The notes beneath the pieces are model-generated. The model was not told where the DNA came from. It ran no database searches and saw only the letters and a list, made by a program, of their open reading frames with translations. Shown piece after piece: positions 30,093 through 38,647 of a stretch of 44,083 nucleotides of DNA. Made by a program: the position numbers and the translations under genes. The stretch is from DATKWU01 sp964653685 (GTDB lineage Bacteria; Patescibacteriota; Microgenomatia; PFEM01; JAHIFH01), in the NCBI GenBank assembly GCA_964653685.1, contig CAZZHA010000002.1, positions 1 through 44,083 of the forward strand, read 5' to 3'. Each line of letters begins with the position of its first letter. The stretch's first letter is position 1.

Positions 30093-30755
30093 ATGGAAAT
30101 TACTTATCTGGGTCATTCATCCTTCCGGATTAAAGGTAAAAAGAACATTGTTGTCACTGATCCCTATGGAGATGAAGTTGGTTTTAAAATGCCCCGAGTG
30201 ACGGCTGATATTGTTACCATTTCTCATCAGCATCATGATCACAATAATATTACGGCGATTAGAGGAACAACTAAGAGAAAAGATCCTTTTATTGTTGATG
30301 GGCCGGGAGAATACGAGATTGGTGATGTGTCTATCTTTGGTATTGCCAGTTATCATCACAAGTCTAGTGGAGGAAAAAGAGGCGAGAATACAATTTATTT
30401 AATTAGTTTTGATGGTTTGCGTTTAGCCCATTTAGGTGATTTGGGCCAGAAATTAAACGAAGCCCAATTAGAACAGCTTAATGGCGTTGATATTTTGTTT
30501 ACTCCGGTTGGTGGGACTTTCACCATCGATGATAATGAAGCGGTTGAGGTTATCGGTCAAATCGAGCCCCGGATTATTATCCCGATGCACTATCTTGCCC
30601 CAGGAATGAAAAAAGATTTTGGTATTAAGATTACGGTTAACGACTTTCTTAAAGCGATTGGTGAAGAGGGGAACAAAACTAAAGACAGATTAATTGTTTC
30701 TAAAGATAAACTGCCCCCAGAAAGAGAAATAGTGGTTTTAAAGAGAAAATCTTAA
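30093..30755 (+). CDS. Metallo-beta-lactamase-fold hydrolase
   Basis: 220 aa, of the UPF0173/UlaG-like group. The N-terminus MEITYLGHSSFRIKG contains the family GHSxF/L motif. The zinc motif is VTISHQHHDHNN near residue 50 (HxHxDH-type). GPGEYEIGDVSIFGIASYHHK and HLGDLGQKL follow, and a C-terminal histidine lies in IIPMHY near residue 170. The substrate is unknown. The start is 30093 rather than an upstream TTG, because the promoter overlaps the longer frame. It precedes dnaB by 16 bases. Confidence 0.88.
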   Translation: MEITYLGHSSFRIKGKKNIVVTDPYGDEVGFKMPRVTADIVTISHQHHDHNNITAIRGTTKRKDPFIVDGPGEYEIGDVSIFGIASYHHKSSGGKRGENTIYLISFDGLRLAHLGDLGQKLNEAQLEQLNGVDILFTPVGGTFTIDDNEAVEVIGQIEPRIIIPMHYLAPGMKKDFGIKITVNDFLKAIGEEGNKTKDRLIVSKDKLPPEREIVVLKRKS

Positions 30756-30771
30756 ACTACTATTATTTATT

Positions 30772-32094
30772 ATGGCTGAAGAAATTCGTATTCCACCTCA
30801 CAGTGAAGAAGCTGAAACCTGTGTTTTGGGCTCTATTTTGATTGATAAAGATGCGATTGTTACCGTGGCTGAGTTTTTGCGCCCCGAACATTTTTACAAA
30901 AAAGCTAATAGCTTGATTTACGAAGCCATTCTCCACTTATATGAGTTGAGAGAGCCGATTGACATTGTCACTCTTAAAGAACGTTTAAAAAAAGATAAGA
31001 ATTTGGAAAAAATAGGTGGTTCAGCTTACCTGACTAGTTTGGTTAATGCCGTGCCAACCGCTGCCCACATTGAACAGTATGGACGGATGGTTAAAGACGA
31101 TTTCACTAAAAGAGAATTAATCTCCGCCGCTTCAAAGGTGACAGAATTAGCTTTCGATGAAGGCCAAGAAGCAACGGCTGTTTTGGATACAGCCGAACAG
31201 TTAATTTTTTCCTTGTCCCAAAAACATCTGCGTCAAGTTTTCCAACCGATTAAGGATGCCTTGGCTGAATCTTTTGATCGTTTGGATGAGCTTCATAAAA
31301 GAGCCGGGGGTTTAAGAGGGGTGCCGACTGGCTTTAAAGATATTGATAACACTTTGGCTGGTTTACAGCCTTCTAACTTGATTATTCTGGCTGCCAGGCC
31401 AGGCATTGGTAAAACTGCTTTGGCTTTAAATATTGCCCAGAATGTTAGCGTTAAAGAGAAGTTACCAATCGGTTTTTTCTCTTTAGAGATGAGTAGTGAA
31501 GAATTGGTTGATCGGGCTTTGGTAGCTCAGGCGGATATTGATGCCTGGCGAATGAAAACAGGACGCTTAGATGAAGAGGATTTTACCAAATTATCAGAGG
31601 CGATGGGAATCTTGGCTGAAGCCCCCCTTTATATTGATGACACTCCGGCTTTATCGATTTTGGAGATGAGAACTAAGGCAAGAAGACTGATGGCCGAACA
31701 TGGTTTGCAACTGATTATTGTTGATTATCTTCAACTGGTAAGAAGTTTAAGTCGGCGGGAGAGTCGGGTTCAGGAGGTCTCGGAAATTTCCCAAGGTTTG
31801 AAAAATTTAGCCAGAGAATTGAAAGTGCCGGTTTTGGCGGTTTCTCAGTTGTCGAGAGCGGTTGAACAACGAGGCAGTCCGCGGCCGCAATTAGCTGATC
31901 TTCGAGAAAGTGGCGCCATTGAGCAAGATGCGGATGTGGTCATGTTTATTTGGCGGGAAGATAATGAAGATATCGAGAGTATTGAATTGGAAGTCGCTAA
32001 ACATCGTAATGGACCTTTACGTCGAATGAAACTTCGTTTCCGAGGTGAAAGAATCAAGTTCTATGGGATGGAAACAAAAAGAGAAGAAGGATAG
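30772..32094 (+). CDS. dnaB: Replicative DNA helicase DnaB
   Basis: 440 aa, full length. The N-terminal domain begins with IPPHSEEAETCVLGSILIDKDAI, typical of DnaB. The RecA-like domain has Walker A ARPGIGKTALALNIA near residue 210, the FFSLEMSSEELVDR motif, Walker B LIIVDYLQLVR near residue 320, and LAVSQLSRAVEQRGSPRPQLADLRESGAIEQDADVVMF. No intein is present. A tRNA-Leu gene follows. Confidence 0.97.
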   Translation: MAEEIRIPPHSEEAETCVLGSILIDKDAIVTVAEFLRPEHFYKKANSLIYEAILHLYELREPIDIVTLKERLKKDKNLEKIGGSAYLTSLVNAVPTAAHIEQYGRMVKDDFTKRELISAASKVTELAFDEGQEATAVLDTAEQLIFSLSQKHLRQVFQPIKDALAESFDRLDELHKRAGGLRGVPTGFKDIDNTLAGLQPSNLIILAARPGIGKTALALNIAQNVSVKEKLPIGFFSLEMSSEELVDRALVAQADIDAWRMKTGRLDEEDFTKLSEAMGILAEAPLYIDDTPALSILEMRTKARRLMAEHGLQLIIVDYLQLVRSLSRRESRVQEVSEISQGLKNLARELKVPVLAVSQLSRAVEQRGSPRPQLADLRESGAIEQDADVVMFIWREDNEDIESIELEVAKHRNGPLRRMKLRFRGERIKFYGMETKREEG

Positions 32095-32095
32095 C

Positions 32096-32124
32096 TTCAA
32101 ATTTAATCCCTATTTTGGTAAAAT
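32096..32124 (+). promoter_or_regulatory. Promoter of tRNA-Leu
   Basis: TTCAAA (32096-32101), 17-base spacer ending TGG, TAAAAT (32119-32124), then 9 bases to the tRNA 5' end. Confidence 0.65.
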
Positions 32125-32133
32125 AGTAATTGA

Positions 32134-32219
32134 GCCGAGGTGGCGGAACTGGCAGACGCGCGAGACTCAAAATCTCGTGGTAGACAACTACCGTGCGGGT
32201 TCGACTCCCGCCCTCGGCA
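32134..32219 (+). tRNA. tRNA-Leu (anticodon CAA)
   Basis: A class II tRNA of 86 bases. Acceptor GCCGAGG (32134-32140) pairs with CCTCGGC (32212-32218), and the discriminator is A. The anticodon arm CGAGA-CTCAAAA-TCTCG places CAA in the loop. There is a long variable arm (TGGTAGACAACTACCG), and the T-arm is GCGGG-TTCGACT-CCCGC. CCA is not encoded. The efp ATG begins 3 bases after the tRNA. Confidence 0.96.
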
Positions 32220-32222
32220 CTT

Positions 32223-32804
32223 ATGATTTCTGTTAATGATTTAAGATCAGGGACTACTTTTAAACTCAATGGTGTTCCTTTTCAGGCAATCCAATACAAA
32301 CATACTAAGCTGGGTCGGGGAAACGCCAATATTAAGGTTAAGGCCCGGAATTTAAGTACTGGTGCGATTGCGGAAAAAACTTTTATTTCTGGGGCTAAGG
32401 TTGAGCCAATTGAAACCTTAGTTAAAACTCTGGTGTTTCTTTATCAAGATGGCGACAATCTTTATTTTATGGATCCTCAGAATTTTGAACAATTTTCTCT
32501 TGACAAATCAGTTCTAGGAGAAAGAGTGAAGTATTTGGCTGAAGAGGGTAAGGTTAAAATCATTTTTTATGAAGACAAGCCCTTGTCAGTTGAATTGCCC
32601 AATTCCATTGTTTTAGAGGTGATTAGCGCGCCGCCTGGAGTTAAGGGTGATACAGCCACCGCTTCGACCAAGCCAGTGACTTTAGTTAATAATTTAATTA
32701 TTCAAGTTCCTTTATTCATTAAAAAGGGAGATAAGATTAAAGTCGATACCCGGTCAGGTAATTATATTGAAAGGGTTAAGTGGAGTAAACGATTAAGAGA
32801 ATAA
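32223..32804 (+). CDS. efp: Elongation factor P
   Basis: 193 aa, relieving ribosome stalling at proline runs. MISVNDLRSGTTFKLNGVPFQAIQYKHTKLGRGNANIKVKARNLSTG is the KOW-like N-domain, with the modifiable lysine position in KHTKLGRGNAN. The two OB domains follow, with VRTRSGNYIERV-type end VDTRSGNYIERVKW. ATG 32223 is chosen because longer frames run back into the tRNA. It has no Shine-Dalgarno sequence or separate promoter, so it appears to be read from the tRNA-Leu transcript. Its 3' end overlaps the convergent gene by 29 bases. Confidence 0.95.
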   Translation: MISVNDLRSGTTFKLNGVPFQAIQYKHTKLGRGNANIKVKARNLSTGAIAEKTFISGAKVEPIETLVKTLVFLYQDGDNLYFMDPQNFEQFSLDKSVLGERVKYLAEEGKVKIIFYEDKPLSVELPNSIVLEVISAPPGVKGDTATASTKPVTLVNNLIIQVPLFIKKGDKIKVDTRSGNYIERVKWSKRLRE

Positions 32805-33225
32805 TCGCGATTAGGAATAATTGAGGAATTAAGCCGTAAGGAAATTTTAATCTTCGGTGGAACGAATTGTGGAATTCTTCTAATTGTTTGATCGGGAAAG
32901 GACGATAATCTAGGAATAAGGCTGGGGCTTCAATTAAGTCAGGCGAAATTCCTAAGATGACGCCTGTCCAAAGTTTAATTGAAAATTTTTCTCCTAGTTG
33001 GAAGACAAGGAAGACAGTGCTGGCGGCTACAGCTAAGTCAATCAGGGTATCAATGATGGCTTTCTTTTTGGTTTTAGTGCCGTGGGTTAGACCACTGCCG
33101 GTATCCCAATGAGGAGTGGCATCCATAATATAATGAACGATAATCACAAGAGGAAAACTGATGAAGGGAGAAGGAATTCGACTGACGATTAGAGCCGATG
33201 CCAGTGAATGGGTAGTTGATAACAT
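32776..33225 (-). CDS. Membrane protein, possible metal-dependent hydrolase-like family
   Basis: 149 aa with about four hydrophobic segments. Conserved-looking polar residues in the membrane context (THSLASALIVSRI, VHYIMDATPHWD, GISPDLIEAPALF, EFHNSFHRR) resemble integral-membrane YdjM/DUF457-type proteins annotated as metal-dependent hydrolases. This is a motif-level resemblance, not a firm assignment. The promoter is divergent from lgt (33239-33267), and the end is convergent with efp. Confidence 0.6.
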   Translation of the reverse strand: MLSTTHSLASALIVSRIPSPFISFPLVIIVHYIMDATPHWDTGSGLTHGTKTKKKAIIDTLIDLAVAASTVFLVFQLGEKFSIKLWTGVILGISPDLIEAPALFLDYRPFPIKQLEEFHNSFHRRLKFPYGLIPQLFLIAIILLIVYST

Positions 33226-33267
33226 TTGACGTCAATTCAGTATAATATCTATAATAATCATTGTCAA
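33226..33267. promoter_or_regulatory. Divergent promoter pair, lgt-like and membrane protein genes
   Basis: Plus strand: TTGACG (33226-33231), 18-base spacer, TATAAT (33250-33255). Minus strand: TTGACA (33267-33262), 17-base spacer, TATACT (33244-33239). The plus -35 lies in a perfect 10-base palindrome TTGACGTCAA (33226-33235), a possible operator covering both promoters. Confidence 0.55.
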
Positions 33268-33273
33268 AATAAA

Positions 33274-34056
33274 ATGTTACCTTTACTTTTTTCTATCGGG
33301 CCAATTAATTTTTATACTTTTGCCTTATTTCTGGCAATTGGTTTTTTCTTGTCAAGTTTTTTGATTTGGCGGAGATTAAGGGATCTGGGGGTTGATGAGG
33401 AGAAAACGATTGATTTGATTCTTCTGGTTGCTCTTTTTGGCTTGGTTTTTGCCAGAACCTTTTTTATTATTCAAAATCTCTCTCTTCTAGGCTTTAAGCC
33501 TGAACATTGGCTTTTGATAGGTAAATATCCAGGATTATCTTTTTGGGGAAGCGTGAGTGGCATTCTTTTGACTCTTTTTTGGTTTAGCCGAAAAGAGGGT
33601 TTGAATTTTTGGCAGATTGTTGATGAATTTACCTATGGCTTGATGCCTTTCTTTATTTTGATTCAGATTGGGGCTTTTTTTGATGGTTCTGGTTTTGGCA
33701 AGCCAACCACTATGCCTTGGGGTATTTATATTGTTGGTAGTTTAGTGAAAAGGCAACCATTGCCTTTATTAATGGCGATTGTTTTTGTTGTTCTTTGGCT
33801 TTTCTTAATTAAAATTGAAAGACAGTGGCGGGCCTGGGAATGGTATAGAAGTAAAGCCTGTGGATTGATCGCCCTTCTTTTTGTTTTTGTTATGATGTTA
33901 GTGAACTTTTTGATTGCTTTTTGGCGAGGAGGTTTGTTATACTGGCACTGGCTTGAGATTATTTTAAGCTTGACTTTTGTGGGACTCTCTGCAATAGTAA
34001 TTTATCTCCGTTCTGGAAGGAGGACATTTGGAAAAATCAAAGAAAAGAAAAAATAG
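33274..34056 (+). CDS. lgt: Prolipoprotein diacylglyceryl transferase-like protein, divergent
   Basis: 260 aa with about seven membrane helices. Lgt transfers diacylglycerol to the lipobox cysteine of prelipoproteins. Family features are LPLLFSIGPINFYTFALFLAIGFFLS at the N-terminus, LVALFGLVFARTFFII, and IQIGAFFDGSGFGKPTTMPWGI. However, the essential HGG motif appears as SFWGSVSG and the GRIGNFINGE motif as IQIGAFFDGSGFG, so the usual catalytic His and Arg are not in place. The start at 33274 follows from the promoter and the family N-terminus. It may be a divergent or altered-function member. Confidence 0.75.
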   Translation: MLPLLFSIGPINFYTFALFLAIGFFLSSFLIWRRLRDLGVDEEKTIDLILLVALFGLVFARTFFIIQNLSLLGFKPEHWLLIGKYPGLSFWGSVSGILLTLFWFSRKEGLNFWQIVDEFTYGLMPFFILIQIGAFFDGSGFGKPTTMPWGIYIVGSLVKRQPLPLLMAIVFVVLWLFLIKIERQWRAWEWYRSKACGLIALLFVFVMMLVNFLIAFWRGGLLYWHWLEIILSLTFVGLSAIVIYLRSGRRTFGKIKEKKK

Positions 34057-34441
34057 AGTGGTTAAGCAGGTTAAACAAGTGATTACTTTTCCTGCTAAAG
34101 TTTTAGAGCCAATAAGAAGTTTCCTCAGTCGGGAAGAAAAAAGACTCCAGGAAAGAAAAAAGGAGATAAGTAAAACTGATCCTTTTCAGGATGCCCGTCG
34201 TCTTTCTGATAACGCGGCGCCCGATGCTGATGCTGAGGAACAATTTGGTCATGAGCGAGCGAAGGCCATAAAAGATCAAGTTGATCGCAAATTAATTCAG
34301 ATTAGGAAGGCATTAAGTCGGATTAAAATTGGTAAATATGGTACTTGTGAGAAATGTGGCAAGATGATTGATACTGATCGCTTGATGATTATGCCTGAAA
34401 CAACCATCTGTGTTGATTGTGAAAAGAAAAAAGGAAAGTAG
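34028..34441 (+). CDS. DksA/TraR-type zinc-finger protein
   Basis: 137 aa. A basic N-terminus, a charged helical middle (EEKRLQERKKEISKTDPFQDARRL...DADAEEQFGHERAKAI), and a C-terminal zinc finger CEKCGKMIDTDRLMIMPETTICVDCEK with four cysteines match the DksA/TraR C4 family. The start is TTG 34028, supported by GGAGG six bases upstream. It overlaps the lgt-like gene by 29 bases and the next gene by 1. Whether it acts on RNA polymerase like DksA is inferred. Confidence 0.85.
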   Translation: MEKSKKRKNRVVKQVKQVITFPAKVLEPIRSFLSREEKRLQERKKEISKTDPFQDARRLSDNAAPDADAEEQFGHERAKAIKDQVDRKLIQIRKALSRIKIGKYGTCEKCGKMIDTDRLMIMPETTICVDCEKKKGK

Positions 34442-35142
34442 TGATAACTTCTTTAAGCCCCAAGATTATTTTTGAAGACAAAATTATTCTTGTAATCGAT
34501 AAACCAGCCGGGATGGTCGTTAATCGAGCAGAAACAACTAAAGAAAAGACAATTCAAGATTGGGTTGGTGATTATTTAAAAATTAAGGGGAGGGGAGTCG
34601 GTGATCGAGCCGGGATTGTTCATCGTTTAGACAAAGAAACTAGTGGTTTGCTTTTAATTGCCAAAACACCAAAAGCCTTTAAAAATCTTCAAAAACAATT
34701 TAAAGAAAGAAAAGTAGAGAAGTGCTATCTTGCCTTAGTTCATGGAAAGATTGAACCAAAAGAGGGTGTAATTGAAGTACCGGTCTCCCGCAGCCCTTAT
34801 AATCGTCAAAAATTTGGGGTTTTTTTGGGAGGGAGGCCAGCCAAGACAGGTTACAAAGTGAAAAAATATTATTCTGATTATAGTTTACTCGAATTATTTC
34901 CTAAAACTGGCCGAACTCATCAAATCAGGGTTCATTTAAAACACCTAGGTCATTCGGTCGTGGCGGACGAAAAATATGCGGGGCGAAAAATTGCCAGGAA
35001 AGACCGCCAATGGTGTTCTCGCCAATTTCTTCATGCTTATTATCTAAATTTTATTCATCCAGACACTGGAAGAATAATTGAGTTTAATAGTCCACTGCCA
35101 AAAGATTTAAAAAGAGTCTTGAATAGCTTGAATAATAAGTAA
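34441..35142 (+). CDS. RluA/RluD-family RNA pseudouridine synthase
   Basis: 233 aa. It isomerises uridines in rRNA or tRNA. The catalytic motif GIVHRLDKETSGLLLIAKT lies near residue 60 (Asp in HRLDKETS). LVHGKIEPKEGVIEVPVSR, LLELFPKTGRTHQIRVHLKHLGHSVVADEKY and a C-terminal RQFLHAYYLNFIHP are typical. There is no S4 domain at the N-terminus, so it is of the shorter RluA-like kind. GTG start at 34441 overlapping the preceding stop by 1 base. The target site is unknown. Confidence 0.93.
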   Translation: MITSLSPKIIFEDKIILVIDKPAGMVVNRAETTKEKTIQDWVGDYLKIKGRGVGDRAGIVHRLDKETSGLLLIAKTPKAFKNLQKQFKERKVEKCYLALVHGKIEPKEGVIEVPVSRSPYNRQKFGVFLGGRPAKTGYKVKKYYSDYSLLELFPKTGRTHQIRVHLKHLGHSVVADEKYAGRKIARKDRQWCSRQFLHAYYLNFIHPDTGRIIEFNSPLPKDLKRVLNSLNNK

Positions 35143-35176
35143 TAAGACTTTACTCTCTTTCTTTTTCCTTTTAGAC

Positions 35177-35182
35177 TATTAT
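35177..35182 (+). promoter_or_regulatory. -10 element, leaderless start
   Basis: TATTAT (35177-35182), followed by 7 bases and ATG 35190. The -35 region is weak. Confidence 0.4.
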
Positions 35183-35189
35183 TATATTG

Positions 35190-36908
35190 ATGGTTAATCT
35201 TTCTTTAGTTTGGACCGTTGCTATTGTTTGTGGTTTAGCCTTTTTGGGTGGCTTTCTAGCGAAGAAACTTAAACAGTCAACGATTATTGGTTACTTATTG
35301 GCTGGGATTCTTCTTGGTTCTTGGGCGATTAACTATCTTCAGGCAGGCCAGATTCTTTCGGGTTTGGCGGAAATCGGGGTGGCTTTTCTGATGTTTACCA
35401 TTGGTTTAGAACTTTCTTTGAAGCGGCTTTATCGGGTTCGAGATATTGTTCTTTGGGGTGGTATTCTGGAAATTTTAGGCGTCATTTTTCTAGGAGTTTT
35501 AGTTTTACCTCTTTTTGGTTTTGATTTTTACTCTTCTTTGTTTATGGCGGCCGCCTTTTCTCTTTCCTCAACTGCCGTAGTCGTCAAGATCCTTTCTGAG
35601 AGAGGCGAATTAGACACCCTTCATGGAGAAATTATGTTAGGCTGGCTTTTGATTCAGGATTTAGCGGTTTTACCGATGATCGTTATTTTACCAGCCGTAG
35701 CCGGTGTCGGTAATGGCGGTTGGGGTGAGCTTGTTCTTTCAGTTATTAAGGCGATTGGTTTTTTAACAGTGGCCATTCTTTTAGGAAAAAATGTCTTACC
35801 CTTTGTTATTGGTAAGATTGCGGACCTCAAATCAAGGGAGTTATTACTTTTGGCGGTAGTCGCTATTTGTTTGTTTTTGGCTTTAGCTAGCGCCGCTTTA
35901 GGTTTGTCGATTGCTTTGGGGGCTTTCTTAGCGGGGATTATTATTTCCGAGACAAGCGAACGCCACGCTATTTTTAGTCAAATTCGGCCTTTAAGAGATA
36001 TTTTTGCCATTCTTTTTTTTGTTTCTTTGGGAATGTTTTTAACCCCCAAGTTTTTGTTAGTTAACTTCCTCCCAATTTTAGGCTTGTCTTTAGGAGTCAT
36101 TTTCTTTAAATTTTTAATTATTTTGATTCTCACTTTTTATCTTGGCTATCATGCTCGGACAGGTATTTTGGTGAGTTTTGGTCTGGTTCAAGTAGGCGAG
36201 TTTGCTTTTATTCTGGCCTCTTTGGGTTTGAATCGAGGTTTGATTAACAGTTACCTCTATTCACTAATTTTGTCAGTGACGACCTTAACTCTTTTGTTAA
36301 CTCCAGGTCTAATTTTCCTGGCCCCTAAATTTTATCTTCGCTTAAGAAAAATTAGCCAAAAACATTTTCCTAAACTTTATCAATATTTATTTACCCGCTA
36401 TGATTCTTCGCGACCCCTGGCCGCCGGATTGGCTTTGGAGAATCATGTGGTTATCTGTGGCCATGGCCGGGTTGGTAGCTGGATTGCCCGAGCTTTAAGA
36501 ATGCTAGGAATACCTTTTATTGTTATTGATTATGATCATCAGGTAATTAACCTCCTAAAGAAGGAAGGAATTCCTGCCCTTTATGGTGATCCGGCTGATA
36601 TTGATGTTCTTGATTACGCTCAAGTAGATAAAGCCAAGGTGGTGATTCTGGCGATTCCTGATGAAATTACCCAAGAAATAGTGGTCACCAATTGTCAAAA
36701 TCTTAATTCCGAAGTTAAGATTATTTCCCGGATTCATCACGCTAGTGACCAGTCGCGCTTAAAGGCTTTAGGCGTGGCTTCAATTATTCAACCTGAGTTT
36801 GAAGCGGCCCTGTCAATTATTCACCGATCCTTACATTTTTTCGGGATTGATAAAGAGGAAATTGCTAAAAAAATTAAAAGAATTAAAATTGAACACGGTG
36901 TCGAATGA
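35190..36908 (+). CDS. KefB-type cation/proton antiporter with TrkA-N domain
   Basis: 572 aa. The first about 390 residues are a CPA2 monovalent cation/H+ antiporter with about 12 helices: GGFLAKKLKQSTIIGYLLAGILLG, FSLSSTAVVVKILSERGEL, and LALASAALGLSIALGAFLAGIIISET. The C-terminal part is a Rossmann TrkA-N (RCK) domain with GHGRVGSWIARALRMLGIPFIVIDYD near residue 425. It is an inner-membrane potassium or sodium/proton exchanger gated by a nucleotide ligand, by family analogy. Start at ATG 35190, after the -10. It overlaps the next gene by 4 bases. Confidence 0.92.
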   Translation: MVNLSLVWTVAIVCGLAFLGGFLAKKLKQSTIIGYLLAGILLGSWAINYLQAGQILSGLAEIGVAFLMFTIGLELSLKRLYRVRDIVLWGGILEILGVIFLGVLVLPLFGFDFYSSLFMAAAFSLSSTAVVVKILSERGELDTLHGEIMLGWLLIQDLAVLPMIVILPAVAGVGNGGWGELVLSVIKAIGFLTVAILLGKNVLPFVIGKIADLKSRELLLLAVVAICLFLALASAALGLSIALGAFLAGIIISETSERHAIFSQIRPLRDIFAILFFVSLGMFLTPKFLLVNFLPILGLSLGVIFFKFLIILILTFYLGYHARTGILVSFGLVQVGEFAFILASLGLNRGLINSYLYSLILSVTTLTLLLTPGLIFLAPKFYLRLRKISQKHFPKLYQYLFTRYDSSRPLAAGLALENHVVICGHGRVGSWIARALRMLGIPFIVIDYDHQVINLLKKEGIPALYGDPADIDVLDYAQVDKAKVVILAIPDEITQEIVVTNCQNLNSEVKIISRIHHASDQSRLKALGVASIIQPEFEAALSIIHRSLHFFGIDKEEIAKKIKRIKIEHGVE

Positions 36909-37876
36909 AAAAGAAGAAAGAGCCTCGCTGGGAACGCGAACAAAAACAAAGGAAAAATAATCAGTCAAGGAAAGTAATTATTTATATTCTGGTTTTTATC
37001 TCCCTGATTCTTTTTGTCGGCTTTAGTTGGCGAATTTTGAATCTTTTTAGGAACTCGGTTTGGGATGGGGATAATAGACTAAATTTGGTTTTAAATATTC
37101 AGCCAGTCACCATTGCTTCTTTCGATCCGGGATCTCAAACAATGAGTTTTCTGACAATTCCTGATGGTACCTATATTGAAGCGGCCGGGGAGTATGGTCC
37201 CTATCGAATCGAAAAAATTTATCCTTTAGGTAAACTTGAGGGTAAAGGAATAGAATTATTGGCTGACAGTATCGAACTTTATTTTGGCATGCCAATAGAT
37301 GGTTGGTTAGATGTTAGGGAAAACTGGCAGATGTCAGTCGGGATTAAGAGTTTTTTCTCTCGTTTGATTGGTTTGACTTTGAAGGACAAGTCTTTGACTA
37401 ACCTCAGTCGTTGGGATTTATTTCGACTTTGGTTAATGGTCGCCCGAACTAGGAGTCATAAAATTGAAGTGATTGACTTAGGTGAAACGACAGTCGCCGA
37501 GGATTTTATCTTACCAGATGGTCAAGAGGCACAGAGAATCGATAATCAACGGATTAGTCGGGTGGTCAGTAATCTTTTTACTGATTATCGTTTACGTGAA
37601 GAAGGTTTAGCAATGGCGATGATGAACGCCAGTGGCGAAACCGGTTTGGCTACTAAAAGAGCCAGGTTAATTACCAATATTGGCGGCCGGCTTATCGAAG
37701 TAGGTGATTGGTCAGAAAAGGTAAAGGGTTGTCAGATTAAAACCACTGCGGCAGTCAAAAAGTCTTATACCAGTCAAAAATTAACCAAGGTTTTTGGCTG
37801 TCAAATTCAATCTGACTTAGGTGAGGATTCACGTTGGGACATTCTTATTATTTTAGGTCAGAATGAGGAAAGTTAA
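36905..37876 (+). CDS. LytR-CpsA-Psr-like membrane protein with LytR C-terminal domain
   Basis: 323 aa. A basic cytoplasmic N-terminus is followed by one helix (about residues 23-43, VIIYILVFISLILFVGFSW). RLNLVLNIQPVTIASFDPGSQTMSFLTIPDGTYIEAAGEYGPYRIEKIYPLG has the order of an LCP domain, but is shortened and divergent. Near residues 235-290, AMMNASGETGLATKRARLITNIGGRLIEVGDW matches the LytR_C domain. LCP enzymes attach polymers to the cell wall. The reduced catalytic domain makes an enzymatic role uncertain. Confidence 0.7.
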   Translation: MKKKKEPRWEREQKQRKNNQSRKVIIYILVFISLILFVGFSWRILNLFRNSVWDGDNRLNLVLNIQPVTIASFDPGSQTMSFLTIPDGTYIEAAGEYGPYRIEKIYPLGKLEGKGIELLADSIELYFGMPIDGWLDVRENWQMSVGIKSFFSRLIGLTLKDKSLTNLSRWDLFRLWLMVARTRSHKIEVIDLGETTVAEDFILPDGQEAQRIDNQRISRVVSNLFTDYRLREEGLAMAMMNASGETGLATKRARLITNIGGRLIEVGDWSEKVKGCQIKTTAAVKKSYTSQKLTKVFGCQIQSDLGEDSRWDILIILGQNEES

Positions 37877-38568
37877 GGTTCTTCTTCACCTGTAGGTGTA
37901 GTTTCGGGACCATCCTGATAAATAGTTTTAGGGGGAAGGTAAGAGAGATAATTACTGCCAGAGGGCGAGAAAGAGGGTAAATTATGAAAACGACTACTTC
38001 TGAAAACTTCTCGGACAAAGATTTCTAAATGATAACGGTCAACTGCTTTAACTGAAACTTGATAGCGATTACCACCTTTGATGAATTTGATTAAGCGAAT
38101 AGAGAGGTTATCGGGAACCGTTCCTAGATAAACATTTTCTTCATTAGTCACACTGATGGCTCGTTTTTTGGGGACTAATTTCACCCTTTGACCATTACTT
38201 AAATCAGAAAGAACTTGACTTGAGGCTAAACGGATTAATTTGATTGTCTTTGTTTTGCCTGGCTCTTCGATAAAGAGATTACCACTTAAATAGGTTTTTT
38301 TCTGTTGGGATTTTTTGCTTTTTTTACCTAAACGCTGAAGGTTTTTACTAGCAATTGGATTGTATAGGTCATGAGTAAGAACTTGACGATAGGTTTTCTG
38401 GGCTTGGTTAGTTTTGCCTAATTCCCAATAAGCTCTTGCTAAACGGTTTAGGGCGGGAATGTTTTTATGATTATCATTAATCAATTCTTGATTAAGTTTA
38501 ATCGCTTTTTGCCAATTGCCATTATTGGCGGCTTGAATCGCTTGTTTTTCCAGATTATTATTTATCAT
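37873..38568 (-). CDS. TPR-repeat protein (231 aa)
   Basis: Two or three tetratricopeptide repeats at about residues 5-80 (AIQAANNGNWQKAIKLNQELIND, ALNRLARAYWELGKTNQAQKTYRQVL). A basic linker follows (KKSKKSQQKK). The C-terminal part (LVPKKRAISVTNEENVYLGTVPDNLSIRLIKFIKGGNRYQVSVKAVDRYHLEIFVREVF) is a predicted small beta domain that I do not recognise. ATG 38568 is preferred because the frame's upstream TTG lies inside the promoter. It is divergent from yebC and converges on the LCP-like gene with a 4-base overlap. Confidence 0.75.
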   Translation of the reverse strand: MINNNLEKQAIQAANNGNWQKAIKLNQELINDNHKNIPALNRLARAYWELGKTNQAQKTYRQVLTHDLYNPIASKNLQRLGKKSKKSQQKKTYLSGNLFIEEPGKTKTIKLIRLASSQVLSDLSNGQRVKLVPKKRAISVTNEENVYLGTVPDNLSIRLIKFIKGGNRYQVSVKAVDRYHLEIFVREVFRSSRFHNLPSFSPSGSNYLSYLPPKTIYQDGPETTPTGEEEP

Positions 38569-38578
38569 TGGTTTCGAC

Positions 38579-38606
38579 AATATAATAAATCACGATTAAG
38601 TGTCAA
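38579..38606 (-). promoter_or_regulatory. Promoter of the TPR gene
   Basis: On the minus strand: TTGACA (38606-38601), 16-base spacer, TATATT (38584-38579), then 10 bases to ATG 38568. Confidence 0.6.
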
Positions 38607-38630
38607 GTCCGTGTTTTTTTAACCTAAATT

Positions 38631-38639
38631 TGCTAAAAT
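38631..38639 (+). promoter_or_regulatory. Extended -10 of yebC, leaderless
   Basis: TGC then TAAAAT (38634-38639), with 8 bases to ATG 38648. Confidence 0.6.
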
Positions 38640-38647
38640 TAGACTTA

